Assembly: GCA_045110335.1 (NCBI GenBank)
Contig: JBGCGB010000024.1
Coordinates: forward strand, 62,001-126,000
Reading direction: 5' to 3'
DNA from: CALBPI01 sp045110335
GTDB taxonomy: Bacteria > Pseudomonadota > Gammaproteobacteria > Steroidobacterales > Woeseiaceae
DNA length: 64,000 bases
Position numbers and translations under genes: made by a program. Below, piece after piece: positions 8,992-18,166 of the stretch. A model generated the notes under the pieces. The model did not search any database and had not been told where the DNA came from. It worked only from the letters and a program-made list of their open reading frames with translations. The stretch's first letter is position 1; each line of letters begins with the position of its first letter.

Positions 8992-10269
8992 TTGAACAGT
9001 CTGAAAGATGTGCAATTGGGCGTTGTTGGCTTGGGCTATGTGGGGTTGCCCTTGGCCGTTGAGTTCGGGAAGAAGTACCCGACGATTGGTTTTGATCTCA
9101 AAGCCGAGCGTATCGAAGAGCTTCGCCGCGGCGAAGATTCCACGCTTGAAGTGGAGCCGGAGCTGCTCGCTGAAGCGAGTCATTTAAGCTATGCGGACGA
9201 TGTCAAAGCGCTTGCGGCATGCAACGTCTATATCGTTACGGTGCCTACGCCCGTTGGAGAAAACAATCGCCCCGTGCTGACGCCGTTGCGATCGGCTAGC
9301 CAAATGCTTGGCACGGTCCTGAAGAAAGGCGATATCGTCGTCTATGAATCGACGGTTTACCCGGGTGCGACGGAAGAGTTCTGTGTGCCGATTCTTGAGT
9401 CGGAGTCAGGTCTCAAGTTCAATGAGGATTTTTTCGTCGGTTATAGCCCCGAACGGATTAACCCTGGTGATAAAGAGCATCGTTTGCCGGATATTCTCAA
9501 AGTGACGTCAGCGTCTACGCCTGAATCAGCGAACCATATCGATGCGTTGTACGCGAGTATTATTACGGCCGGAACGCATCTTGCCCCGTCGATCAAAGTC
9601 GCAGAAGCCGCGAAGGTGATTGAAAATACCCAGCGTGACCTGAACATCGCGTTGGTCAACGAGCTGGCACAGATTTTTGATCGCGTTGATATCGATACAG
9701 AAGCTGTGCTCGAAGCGGCTGGTACCAAATGGAATTTTCTGCCGTTCCGTCCCGGTTTGGTCGGCGGCCATTGCATTGGTGTTGATCCCTATTACCTGAC
9801 TCATAAAGCGCTGTCTTTGGGCTATCATCCGGAAGTCATTCTGGCGGGTCGCCGAATTAACGACGATATGTCTCGATACGTGGCCTCGCAGGTCGTTAAA
9901 CTTCTGATTGGCAAGGGCCTGCAGCCAAACGGCGCCAAGGTGCTGATGCTTGGTTTGACGTTCAAGGAAAATTGCCCTGACGTCCGCAATACCAAAGTCG
10001 CCGATCTGATCAAAGAACTCGAGAGTTTCAGTGTGGCCGTTGATGTCCATGACCCCTGGGCAGACAACGCCGAAGCTGAGCATGAGTACGGCGTTTCGTT
10101 GGTTGATAGTCCGGCGGAAGGCACTTACGATGCCGTCGTTATTGCGGTTTCGCATGATGAATTCCGTAAGCTTGGCGCAGACGGGATTCGCGCGTTCTGT
10201 CACGCGGATGGCGTTGTCTATGACATCAAGTATCTTTTGAAAGAGCACGAGTCTGATCAGCGACTCTGA
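8992..10269 (+). CDS. Nucleotide-sugar dehydrogenase, UDP-N-acetylhexosamine 6-dehydrogenase type (TviB/WbpA-like)
   Basis: Oxidises the C6 hydroxyl of a UDP-sugar to a carboxylate with two NAD+, giving a uronic acid precursor for capsule, O-antigen or exopolysaccharide. The NAD-binding motif GVVGLGYVGLPLA is at the N-terminus. The catalytic cysteine sits in GGHCIGVDPYYL, and GLTFKENCPDVRNTKV is the C-terminal family signature. The overall pattern is closer to TviB/WbpA than to UDP-glucose dehydrogenase. I prefer TTG 8992 because GGAG lies 7 bases upstream. ATG 8959 in the same frame has no ribosome-binding site and would add 11 residues. The next gene is an epimerase of the same pathway type. 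Confidence 0.88.
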   Translation: MNSLKDVQLGVVGLGYVGLPLAVEFGKKYPTIGFDLKAERIEELRRGEDSTLEVEPELLAEASHLSYADDVKALAACNVYIVTVPTPVGENNRPVLTPLRSASQMLGTVLKKGDIVVYESTVYPGATEEFCVPILESESGLKFNEDFFVGYSPERINPGDKEHRLPDILKVTSASTPESANHIDALYASIITAGTHLAPSIKVAEAAKVIENTQRDLNIALVNELAQIFDRVDIDTEAVLEAAGTKWNFLPFRPGLVGGHCIGVDPYYLTHKALSLGYHPEVILAGRRINDDMSRYVASQVVKLLIGKGLQPNGAKVLMLGLTFKENCPDVRNTKVADLIKELESFSVAVDVHDPWADNAEAEHEYGVSLVDSPAEGTYDAVVIAVSHDEFRKLGADGIRAFCHADGVVYDIKYLLKEHESDQRL

Positions 10270-10295
10270 TTTAGGTTGCGAAGAGAACCATACCC

Positions 10296-11303
10296 ATGAA
10301 AATTCTAGTGACTGGCGCGGCCGGCTTTATTGGCTCATCTGTCAGTGAATATTTGCTGAAGCGCGGCGATACTGTCGTCGGGCTCGATAACTTAAATGAC
10401 TACTACGATCCGTCTTTGAAAGATGCACGGCTGGAGAAACTGCAGCCTTATGAAGCGTTTTCATTCATCAAGATGAATCTTGAAGATCGTGAGGGTATTG
10501 AGTCGGTTTTTGAGGCGCATGAGTTTGACCGTGTGGTGCATCTTGCTGCGCAAGCGGGCGTCCGGTATTCGATTGAAAACCCGCGCAGCTATATCGATAG
10601 CAATATCGTCGGCACGATGAATATTCTAGAAGGCTGTCGCCATCATAAAGTTGGTCATCTTGTGTATGCATCGTCGAGCAGCGTTTATGGCGCGAATACC
10701 AGCATGCCGTTTTCCATTCATGACAATGTGGATCATCCGTTAGCGCTCTACGGTGCAACGAAGAAAGCCAATGAGTTGATGGCGCATACGTATTCCAATT
10801 TGTATGACTTGCCGACAACTGGCCTGAGATTTTTCACGGTTTATGGTCCTTATGGCCGGCCGGATATGGCGCTTTTCATGTTCACTAAGAACATTTTGGA
10901 GGGCAAACCCATTGACGTCTTTAACTACGGAAAGCACCGCCGTGATTTTACCTATGTTGATGATATCGTCGAAGGCATTATCCGGACGATGGACAATGTG
11001 GCGTCGCCCAATCCTGATTGGAACTCTGATGCGCCGGATCCAGGCACCAGCAAAGCGCCTTATCGCATCTACAATATTGGCAACAACCAACCGGTAGAGT
11101 TGCTGCGCTATATTGAGATCATCGAAGAATGTGTGGGCAAGAAGGCGATCACCAATTTGTTGCCATTGCAGCCGGGTGACGTACCGGATACCTATGCGGA
11201 TGTTAGTGATCTTATTGCCGATGTGGACTACAAGCCGAGTACACCGATTGAAGTGGGCGTAGAGCGCTTCGTCAGTTGGTATAAGTCATACTACAAAGTC
11301 TGA
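10296..11303 (+). CDS. NAD-dependent nucleotide-sugar epimerase (UDP-glucuronate 4-epimerase type)
   Basis: An extended SDR that inverts the 4-hydroxyl of a UDP-uronic acid or related sugar. The motif TGAAGFIGS binds NAD, the segment GLDNLNDYYDPSLK is typical of the CapI/LpsL glucuronate epimerase group, and the catalytic pair is Tyr152/Lys156 (LYGATKKANE). The segment VYGPYGRPDMALF is also typical. It starts 26 bases after the dehydrogenase and is probably co-transcribed with it. Together they would make an epimerised UDP-uronic acid. No glycosyltransferase or export gene is nearby, so the polymer it feeds must be encoded elsewhere. Confidence 0.9.
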   Translation: MKILVTGAAGFIGSSVSEYLLKRGDTVVGLDNLNDYYDPSLKDARLEKLQPYEAFSFIKMNLEDREGIESVFEAHEFDRVVHLAAQAGVRYSIENPRSYIDSNIVGTMNILEGCRHHKVGHLVYASSSSVYGANTSMPFSIHDNVDHPLALYGATKKANELMAHTYSNLYDLPTTGLRFFTVYGPYGRPDMALFMFTKNILEGKPIDVFNYGKHRRDFTYVDDIVEGIIRTMDNVASPNPDWNSDAPDPGTSKAPYRIYNIGNNQPVELLRYIEIIEECVGKKAITNLLPLQPGDVPDTYADVSDLIADVDYKPSTPIEVGVERFVSWYKSYYKV

Positions 11304-11348
11304 TCGGCATTGTTTGGCCAATAGTCTGACTCCGGTTAGACTGTTGCT

Positions 11349-13004
11349 ATGAAGAAATTAACCAGCCGATACCCGATCGACTTGCCTGCGTGGCGAAAAC
11401 TAAAGGCGCACTATCGCGAGTGGGCCAAAACGGCAGAAATTCGCGACCTGTTTCGTAAAGACAGCCGTCGTTTCCAAAAGTTTTCACTGTCGACCGACGG
11501 TCTGCTGTTCGACTTTTCCCGACAACGTATTCGTCCGCAAACGCGGAGCCTGCTGGTTTCTTTAGCGCGTCAGGCTGAAGTGGAACAAGCGCGCGATGCA
11601 ATGTTCCGGGGTGAGACGATAAACATCACGGAGCAACGCTCTGTCTTGCATACGGCTTTGCGCGCGGGTGCGCGCGATCCGGCCGCCGTTGATGGCAAGC
11701 GCGTGGTTCCGGACATCCGTCGTGTTCGCGAGCAGATGTTGGCATTCGTCGATAATGTCCATTCGGGCGGCATCCGTGGTAGTCACGGACAACGGTTTAC
11801 CGATGTCGTGAACGTTGGCATTGGCGGGTCGGACCTGGGGATCGCGATGGCCTGTCGCGCGTTGGCGCATGTCTCAACGGGGTTGCGTGTGCACACGGTG
11901 TCAAACGTCGATGGCACGCAAATGGCAGATCTTGCTGAAACTCTGGATCCGAAGACGACGCTCATTGTCATTTGTTCAAAGACGTTTACGACGTTGGAGA
12001 CCATGACCAACGCTCGAGTCGCCAGACACTGGATTGCTGACGAATTGGGTGAAGCCGCGGTTATCCATCATTTTGCGGCGGCTTCAACGAATCATGAAGG
12101 GATGGACGAGTTCGGTCTGCATCCGCAATACAGGTTTGGATTTTGGGATTGGGTTGGCGGCCGGTATTCCTTGTGGTCATCGGTGGGATTGTCGATTGCA
12201 TTGGCGATTGGTCGTGAGGCTTTTGACGCATTGTTGTCGGGCGCACGTTCCATGGATCGTCATTTCTCGGAAGCACCGCTGGCCGAGAATGTGCCAGTCC
12301 TGATGGCATTGCTGGCAATATGGAATAACAACTTTTTAGGGGCGTCGAGCCAAGCAATCTTGCCCTATGATAATCGGCTGGACCGCTTGCCGGCCTATCT
12401 GCAGCAGTTACAAATGGAGAGCAACGGCAAATCTGTCCGGATCGATGGCAAGTCCGTTAAGGCGAAAACCGGCCAGGTGATTTGGGGTGAGGCCGGGTCC
12501 AACGCACAACACTCTTTCTACCAGTTGTTGCATCAGGGTACGTCGATGATTCCCGCCGACTTCATCCTACCGGTGCGGTCATCCGGAGCGACGCAGGCAC
12601 AACAGGATCTTGCGATTGCGAATTGTATTGCCCAAAGCGATGCATTGATGCTGGGGTTCACGGAATCGCAGGCGACGCAAGCGCTGGCAGAGGCGGGTGC
12701 CGATGAAGCTACCGTCGAATTCCTGAAGTCGCACAAAGTACACCCCGGTAATCGACCAAGCAGTGTGTTCTTGTTGAAAGCGTTGACGCCATATTCTCTG
12801 GGTCAGTTGATCGCGATGTACGAACACAAAGTCTTTGTTGAGGGCGTGATTCTCGGCATCAACAGCTTCGACCAATGGGGCGTAGAGTTGGGCAAGCAGA
12901 TGGCGTCGCAGCTTCAAGCGGCGGTTGCCGAGCCTAAACTAGCGTCAGAACTGAACAGTTCTACGTTTGGACTATTGCATCAAGCGCAACGCTGGCGGCA
13001 ATAG
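11349..13004 (+). CDS. pgi: Glucose-6-phosphate isomerase
   Basis: Interconverts glucose-6-phosphate and fructose-6-phosphate, linking glycolysis and gluconeogenesis to sugar nucleotide synthesis. The family signatures are present: NVGIGGSDLGIAMA for phosphate binding, the catalytic Glu region in QLQMESNGKSV, the catalytic His in SNAQHSFYQLLHQGT, and the C-terminal Lys region (FDQWGVELGKQ). Length (551 aa) is the usual size of the bacterial long form. It lies 45 bases after the epimerase in the same direction. Shared transcription is plausible, since fructose-6-phosphate feeds UDP-N-acetylhexosamine synthesis. Confidence 0.97.
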   Translation: MKKLTSRYPIDLPAWRKLKAHYREWAKTAEIRDLFRKDSRRFQKFSLSTDGLLFDFSRQRIRPQTRSLLVSLARQAEVEQARDAMFRGETINITEQRSVLHTALRAGARDPAAVDGKRVVPDIRRVREQMLAFVDNVHSGGIRGSHGQRFTDVVNVGIGGSDLGIAMACRALAHVSTGLRVHTVSNVDGTQMADLAETLDPKTTLIVICSKTFTTLETMTNARVARHWIADELGEAAVIHHFAAASTNHEGMDEFGLHPQYRFGFWDWVGGRYSLWSSVGLSIALAIGREAFDALLSGARSMDRHFSEAPLAENVPVLMALLAIWNNNFLGASSQAILPYDNRLDRLPAYLQQLQMESNGKSVRIDGKSVKAKTGQVIWGEAGSNAQHSFYQLLHQGTSMIPADFILPVRSSGATQAQQDLAIANCIAQSDALMLGFTESQATQALAEAGADEATVEFLKSHKVHPGNRPSSVFLLKALTPYSLGQLIAMYEHKVFVEGVILGINSFDQWGVELGKQMASQLQAAVAEPKLASELNSSTFGLLHQAQRWRQ

Positions 13005-13310
13005 TGTATTCGAGAGACGACCGGATTCGTGAACTTTATTTTTCTTATGTTAAATGAAGTTAGACAGTATGATTAAGTCATTAATCGTTGATTAGCCCGT
13101 ATAACTCATTGTAATAAATAAAAATATTCCAAATTCTCTGTCAAGGTAGCTGTTCTAACGCCCCGTAGCATGCTCGTGCATGCGAGGTCGTTGTCTACGA
13201 TGAAAAACAGGCAATTTCATGCTATTTTTCAAGGGATAACGTCAAGGGTTTTCGAACGCTTTTGACCAATTTAAAGAAATTCTTATCGTGAGTCTCAGGG
13301 GAACCAATTA
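13005..13310. other. Intergenic region before the S9 peptidase gene
   Basis: An AT-rich 306-base gap with no credible gene. It contains two copies of GCATGC (13168-13173 and 13178-13183) around a TCGT loop, bracketed by CGTAG (13164-13168) and CTACG (13195-13199), so an RNA from this stretch could fold into a nested hairpin. TTGACC at 13262 and TATCGT at 13284 are spaced 16 bases like a promoter, but the implied start would fall on the ribosome-binding site AGGGGA (13297-13302), so I do not call it. Confidence 0.4.
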
Positions 13311-15278
13311 ATGAGAACAAGAATCATCATGCTGCTGGCCTCAGCGGCAGCCACACTGAGCCTGACAGCACAGGCCCAGCCAACCGTCGAAGAGTTGGTA
13401 TCGCTACCGAAGTACACAACGGTGGCCTTGTCTCCAACAGGTCAGCACATTGCGGCCGCGATGCGCGTCGAAGAGAACGCCTACATGGTCGTGATGGACA
13501 TCACTGATCCGCGTCGACCGGAAGTGGTTTGGCAAATGAAGCCATCCGATAACGAATCGGTGGCGGGCATTCGCTGGATTAGCGGCGAGCGTTTGTTGTT
13601 CACAACGCAAAAAGCATTCGGTACGTTAGCGCAGCAATCGCCGACCGGAAAGGTGTTCGCGGTAGATTACAACGGCAAGAAGCCGTTCATGATGATGGCG
13701 CCTGGTAATACTACGGGTCGTAGTTTTTTCGGACTCCGCGACATCATCGATGTGATGCCTGAAGACAAGAAGCACATCAAAGTCCGCACCAGTGCCGGTG
13801 GCCGGGCTCAACAAATCGAGATCATGGATGTTTATCGTCAACGCCGACGAGTCGTTGAAAAGTCGCCATTCGATGAAGGCGCATTGATTGCGGATAATGA
13901 CGGCAATGCCAGATTCGCGGTCATGAACAACGATAAGACGAATATTCCTGTCTATGCCTACAAGCCAACGGTGGATGGAGATTGGGTCGAGTTCGATAGT
14001 CCATTTAAAGGTGAAGTCTCGCCGCTGGATATTGCCGACGATGGCAGTTATGCATTCATGACTTCACGTGACAAAGGTAATTTCGGCGTCGTTCGTTTGG
14101 ATCTAAACTCCAAGGAGATCACTAACGTCTTAACGCATGAGATCGTTCCAGCGAATCGTTTGCTATACGGTACGGATAACGAAACGTTGGTCGGTGCGGA
14201 ATTTCTACCTGGGCTTCCAGAGTACAAATTCCTGGAAGGCGACAACGAGCACGTGCGGCTTTGGAAGAAGTTGGCTGCGTCATTCCCTAACTTCCAAATT
14301 CGCAGCGGCGGATTTACGGATGATGGAAAGATGGGTTTGGTCGCCGTTTTCAATGATAAGCAACCAACACGTTACTTTTTGTTGGATACCGAGACATTCT
14401 CGGCGCGCTACTTGTTTGACGTAAAACCTGAAGTTGATGCTGACGAAATGCTGGCGAAAGAGTCGCACACGATTACCTCCAGAGATGGTGTGCCTATCCA
14501 GGCCTATGTGACTCGCCCCGACGTGGAATCCTCAGAGCCTCTTCCGACAGTCATGGTGATCCATGGCGGACCGCATGGGCCAAGAGACCGTTGGCAGTTC
14601 GATTCGGAAGCACAGCTATTAGCGAGTCGCGGTTACGTTGTGATTCAGCCTAACTATCGTGGATCCGGTGGCTTCGGTTTTGAGTTCGAGCGGATGGGCT
14701 TCAAGAAGTGGGGGCGTGAAATGCAGGACGACGTCACCGATGTGACGAAGTGGGCTTTCGAGGAAGGCATCGCTGATCCTAATAAGACTTGTATTTATGG
14801 CGGTAGTTATGGCGGTTACGCAACACTCGCCGGAATCACACGTGAGCCGGATCTATACGCATGCGCTTTCGCTTTTGTAGGCGTTTATGACCTGCCAATG
14901 ATGAAGGTTCGGGGTGATATTCCGGATCGCGAATCGGGCCGTACATTCCTGGACCAGGCTTTGGGCACCGACAAGCAGGACTTGCGTGATCGATCACCCG
15001 CTAACCATACCGATAAGATCATCACACCGTTGTACATTGCGCACGGTAAGGCTGATAAACGCGTACCCGTACAGCAGTACTACAACCTGCGTAAAAAGCT
15101 GGATGCATCCGGTGTTCCTTATGAAGAGCTGCTGGTTGATAAAGAAGGCCATGGTTTCTATCGACTGGAAAACCGGGTGATGTACTACCGAGAATTGTTA
15201 TCGTTCTTGGAACGTCACATCGGACCGGACGCGCCAGGCAAAGGAACGACAACAGCGTCGTTGGGCCCGCTTCGGTAA
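13311..15278 (+). CDS. Secreted S9 family (prolyl oligopeptidase-type) serine peptidase
   Basis: A periplasmic or secreted peptidase of the prolyl oligopeptidase/acylaminoacyl-peptidase group. A Sec signal peptide covers residues 1-23 (ending TAQAQ). The first 400 residues have the loose repeats of a beta-propeller, and the last 250 form the alpha/beta hydrolase domain. The catalytic triad is visible: Ser499 in GGSYGGYATL, Asp582 in HGKADKRVP and His614 in EGHGFY. HGGPHGPRDRW supplies the oxyanion-side motif. Length (655 aa) is usual for this group. It is a single-gene unit ending in a strong terminator at 15303. The exact substrate specificity cannot be told. Confidence 0.92.
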   Translation: MRTRIIMLLASAAATLSLTAQAQPTVEELVSLPKYTTVALSPTGQHIAAAMRVEENAYMVVMDITDPRRPEVVWQMKPSDNESVAGIRWISGERLLFTTQKAFGTLAQQSPTGKVFAVDYNGKKPFMMMAPGNTTGRSFFGLRDIIDVMPEDKKHIKVRTSAGGRAQQIEIMDVYRQRRRVVEKSPFDEGALIADNDGNARFAVMNNDKTNIPVYAYKPTVDGDWVEFDSPFKGEVSPLDIADDGSYAFMTSRDKGNFGVVRLDLNSKEITNVLTHEIVPANRLLYGTDNETLVGAEFLPGLPEYKFLEGDNEHVRLWKKLAASFPNFQIRSGGFTDDGKMGLVAVFNDKQPTRYFLLDTETFSARYLFDVKPEVDADEMLAKESHTITSRDGVPIQAYVTRPDVESSEPLPTVMVIHGGPHGPRDRWQFDSEAQLLASRGYVVIQPNYRGSGGFGFEFERMGFKKWGREMQDDVTDVTKWAFEEGIADPNKTCIYGGSYGGYATLAGITREPDLYACAFAFVGVYDLPMMKVRGDIPDRESGRTFLDQALGTDKQDLRDRSPANHTDKIITPLYIAHGKADKRVPVQQYYNLRKKLDASGVPYEELLVDKEGHGFYRLENRVMYYRELLSFLERHIGPDAPGKGTTTASLGPLR

Positions 15279-15302
15279 GCCGTTAGTTAACGGTTAACAT
15301 CG

Positions 15303-15338
15303 AAAAGGCCATGCGCTGTTAGCGCGTGGCCTTTTTTT
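15303..15338 (+). terminator. Rho-independent terminator after the S9 peptidase gene
   Basis: A 13-base stem (AAAGGCCATGCGC pairing with GCGCGTGGCCTTT, one G-T wobble) around a TGTTA loop is followed by a run of seven T. It lies 25 bases after the stop codon. A 14-base palindrome (CCGTTAGTTAACGG, 15280-15293) precedes it. Confidence 0.92.
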
Positions 15339-15417
15339 ATGACATTCATCGGGTTCCATTGCACAATGGGCGGGACGAAAGGTATATGGATAGGGAAAGT
15401 TTGATGAAGGCATGCCC

Positions 15418-16494
15418 ATGACCAGCAGACAAGAACAGTTCTCCGGTACACGCGAGGTTCGCAAAGCGCATCAGATCAATGAGGCGTCGTTAGAGCAATA
15501 TCTTGCCGGGCATGTCGAGGGTTTCGAAGGGCCGATGACGGTTGCCCAATTCAAGGGCGGCCAATCTAATCCGACCTACCAGGTTACCGCCAAGTCCGGT
15601 CAATACGTGTTGCGGCGTAAACCGCCGGGCAAGTTGCTGCCGTCGGCACATGCAGTCGATCGAGAGTATCGAGTGATTAAGGCACTTTGGGAAGTGGATT
15701 TTCCGGTGCCGCGCCCTTATGTGCTTTGTGAAGACGAGAGCGTTATTGGCACGATGTTCTACGTAATGGATTGTGTCGCGGGGCGCATTTTTTGGGAGCC
15801 GACGCTGCCCAGTTGCGATGCGGCCGAGCGCACGGCGATTTATGATGAAACGAACAAGACCATTGCCCGTCTGCATTCGTTGGACTACGAAGCCCTCGGC
15901 TTGGGCGATTACGGTAAGCCCGGTAACTATTTTGCACGTCAGATCGGTCGCTGGTCGAAGCAATACTATGCGTCGGAAACCCAAACGATCGACCCAATGA
16001 ACAAATTGATTGAATGGCTGAAAGACAACGTGCCTGACGATCAATCCGCAAGCGTTGTGCATGGAGATTATCGTTTGGATAACATGATTATCCGACCTGA
16101 TGGGCCTCAAGTCTCCGCGATTCTTGATTGGGAACTATCGACGATCGGTCATCCGCTAGCAGACTTCACCTACCACTTGATGGTGTGGCAGATGCCGGAT
16201 ATCGGCATTGGCTCCAGTGGCCTTGTTGGGCAAGATTTGAAGTCGCTTGGCGTTCCATCAGAACAAGCTTATATCGAGCAGTATTGCGAGCGAACAGGAC
16301 GCGACGGTATTGCCGATAGAGATTTCTATTCTGCGTTTAACTTCTTCCGGATTGCGGCCATCTTGCAGGGCATCGCGGGTCGGGTTCGGGATGGCACAGC
16401 GGCCAATGCGAATGCCGCATCGGCAACGCACGCGGTAGTTCCACTTTCCGAACAAGGTTGGCGGTATGCCCAGGCGGCTGGCGCCACGGGTTGA
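15418..16494 (+). CDS. APH-family kinase-like protein of the acyl-CoA dehydrogenase-associated (ACAD10/11) group
   Basis: A small-molecule kinase of the aminoglycoside phosphotransferase fold, but of the group found beside fatty acid oxidation genes, not a resistance gene. The kinase core is clear: KFKGG-type N-lobe (AQFKGGQSNPTYQV), Brenner motif VVHGDYRLDNMI with the catalytic Asp, and ILDWELSTIGHPLADF for metal binding. In animal ACAD10/11 this domain is thought to phosphorylate hydroxyacyl-CoAs before dehydration; that role here is inference. ATG 15418 is preferred because GAAGG lies 7 bases upstream, while ATG 15412 lies too close to it. A MaoC hydratase gene follows 6 bases later. Confidence 0.87.
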   Translation: MTSRQEQFSGTREVRKAHQINEASLEQYLAGHVEGFEGPMTVAQFKGGQSNPTYQVTAKSGQYVLRRKPPGKLLPSAHAVDREYRVIKALWEVDFPVPRPYVLCEDESVIGTMFYVMDCVAGRIFWEPTLPSCDAAERTAIYDETNKTIARLHSLDYEALGLGDYGKPGNYFARQIGRWSKQYYASETQTIDPMNKLIEWLKDNVPDDQSASVVHGDYRLDNMIIRPDGPQVSAILDWELSTIGHPLADFTYHLMVWQMPDIGIGSSGLVGQDLKSLGVPSEQAYIEQYCERTGRDGIADRDFYSAFNFFRIAAILQGIAGRVRDGTAANANAASATHAVVPLSEQGWRYAQAAGATG

Positions 16495-16500
16495 TTAAAC

Positions 16501-17352
16501 ATGCCCATTGATGAACAAAGGCTTCGTTCGCTAGCCCGAAAGGATTTGCCCTTTGTTTGGCGCGCTGACCAATCCGCACTGTATGCGTTGAGCGTTGGTT
16601 TCGGTCGTGATGAAAGTGAGGATGAGCGCGATTTTCTGTTGCCGTCAGCAACGCAGTTGGCAATGCCTAGTATGGCGTCTGTCATGACGCTGAATGTTTT
16701 CGAACAAGACTATGGCTGGGACTACAGTCAAATGTTACACGGCGAGCAATACATCAGGTTATTGCGACCGCTGAGGCCGCAGGCTGAAATGCTGGCCGAC
16801 TTTTGTATTGAAGCTGTACATGATCGCGGCGTTAACCAATCCGCGGTCGTTGTCGTTCGTACCGATGTCCGTCAAGCGCAAGGCAATGTGCCGATGTTTA
16901 CGGTTCGCTCTACGTTGATTGCCAGAGCGGATGGCGGCTTCGATGGCGCGAAAGATACGCTGCCGGTTGCGCACCGGATTCCACAGCGAAGTGCGGATTT
17001 GACCCATCATGCGCCGACCCGCCAGGAACAGGCTTATCTTTACCGACTAAACGGTGACCACAATCCTCTGCATGTTAATCCTGCACGGGCACGCTCGGCA
17101 GGCTTTCCAAAGCCCATCCTGCATGGGTTATGTACCTACGGGTTTGCGTGTCGCGCCATTTTGGAAACGATATGCCAATTCGACCCGACCTTGATCGCCG
17201 AATTCAATGCGCGATTCAGTGCGCCCGTGTTTCCGGGCGACGTCATCACGACACTGATGTGGCAGGAGGGCGATGAAATTGCGTTTCAGTGCCGGGTAGA
17301 CGCCAGAAACAGTATCGTCATTGACAACGGCTATTGTCGCCTCGCGGTTTAG
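16501..17352 (+). CDS. MaoC-family 2-enoyl-CoA hydratase (hydratase 2 type)
   Basis: A double-hotdog R-specific enoyl-CoA hydratase of the type seen in the C-terminal part of peroxisomal multifunctional enzyme 2. The hydratase 2 motif is present as YRLNGDHNPLHVNPARA, with the catalytic Asp and His in GDHNPLH, followed by KPILHGLCTYGFA. The first half is the degenerate hotdog repeat that holds the acyl chain. It is coupled closely to the APH-type kinase gene upstream, and both suggest handling of hydroxyacyl- or enoyl-CoAs. Its 3' end overlaps the convergent YceI gene by four bases. Confidence 0.9.
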   Translation: MPIDEQRLRSLARKDLPFVWRADQSALYALSVGFGRDESEDERDFLLPSATQLAMPSMASVMTLNVFEQDYGWDYSQMLHGEQYIRLLRPLRPQAEMLADFCIEAVHDRGVNQSAVVVVRTDVRQAQGNVPMFTVRSTLIARADGGFDGAKDTLPVAHRIPQRSADLTHHAPTRQEQAYLYRLNGDHNPLHVNPARARSAGFPKPILHGLCTYGFACRAILETICQFDPTLIAEFNARFSAPVFPGDVITTLMWQEGDEIAFQCRVDARNSIVIDNGYCRLAV

Positions 17353-18098
17353 CGTGATAACTGTTGCGCGGAGATCTTGAACCGCACCGTGATTTGCTCT
17401 GCAACACGTATCGCGCCACCACCTGCCGAAAACGCACTCAGACCTAATTGTTCGTGTCCAATAGCGACTTCACCGCTAGCCGTCAGCCGTGTTTCGTCTA
17501 ACTCAAGTTCGATGGGTAAGTCGAGCGTCGACGTGTTACCAGCCACCGAGAAAATACATCGAATGGAGGCGGGCGCTTCTGTTCGGATATCACCGCAGCG
17601 CGCACGAATAAACGCAAAGCTCGCCGCGTTTAATACGGCATCACTCAGCATGTTTTCTCGCGTACCGGACCGTGCCGACTCGGGTAGTGGTGTTTCGAAT
17701 CCTTCACCTTCTTCGGATCGCAAGGCGGGGTCGTCTACTGAGAAACTGGCCACCGGTAGGCTAATGTCGGTCAGACTGTTACCGAGCGTTGGCTCAAGCC
17801 AAACATTGCCGGACAATGTCCGACTGGAAATCACATGATTATGGCCGAGCCTTGCCATTGGGCCATCCCGGAACGTGAGTATGCGCACTTCACTTTCGTC
17901 AGGGATGATGGTGAATTTTCTCGCGAGAGAAGAAGGTTGGCGATCAGCTAGCGCAGTCGGTAATTCCAGTTCTGCAGCAGGTGGCGCCTCGGTTTTCTCA
18001 ACACTGGCACAACCGGCAATCAAGACCATGGCAAACCATAGTGAGGGCAGTTTCAGCTGCTTCGATGCCACGCTGGTCACGGCGTGTTTTAGTCGCAT
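17349..18098 (-). CDS. YceI-family lipoprotein
   Basis: A predicted envelope lipoprotein with a YceI-like lipocalin-type domain that in other members binds isoprenoid or amphiphilic lipids. The signal peptide ends in the lipobox LIAG-Cys30. The mature part opens with a linker (residues about 35-60), then the YceI beta-barrel with RLGHNHVI, a segment common in YceI-like proteins. The domain includes TSTLDLPIELELDETRL and SGEVAIGHEQLGLSAFSAGGG. It is longer than classic YceI (about 190 aa) because of the N-terminal linker. Transcribed alone, convergent to the MaoC gene and divergent from a crotonase gene. Confidence 0.8.
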   Translation of the reverse strand: MRLKHAVTSVASKQLKLPSLWFAMVLIAGCASVEKTEAPPAAELELPTALADRQPSSLARKFTIIPDESEVRILTFRDGPMARLGHNHVISSRTLSGNVWLEPTLGNSLTDISLPVASFSVDDPALRSEEGEGFETPLPESARSGTRENMLSDAVLNAASFAFIRARCGDIRTEAPASIRCIFSVAGNTSTLDLPIELELDETRLTASGEVAIGHEQLGLSAFSAGGGAIRVAEQITVRFKISAQQLSR

Positions 18099-18166
18099 GA
18101 ATCTCTCCCGAACTTTAGCGATTAGCCCTTATACTACCGTAAGTGATATCGAAAAAAGGACACATC

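Noticed and set aside
9526..10248. Long open frame (240 codons) on the minus strand
   Set aside because: It lies entirely opposite the nucleotide-sugar dehydrogenase gene, has no family motif, and is a shadow frame of that gene.
15490..16110. Open frame of 206 codons on the minus strand
   Set aside because: Antisense to the APH-type kinase, whose catalytic motifs are intact; no own signature.
15418..16494. Aminoglycoside resistance phosphotransferase
   Set aside because: The fold is shared, but the sequence belongs to the acyl-CoA dehydrogenase-associated group and lies before a MaoC hydratase gene.
17377..17838. Open frame of 153 codons on the plus strand
   Set aside because: Antisense to the YceI lipoprotein gene, serine-rich translation typical of a shadow frame.
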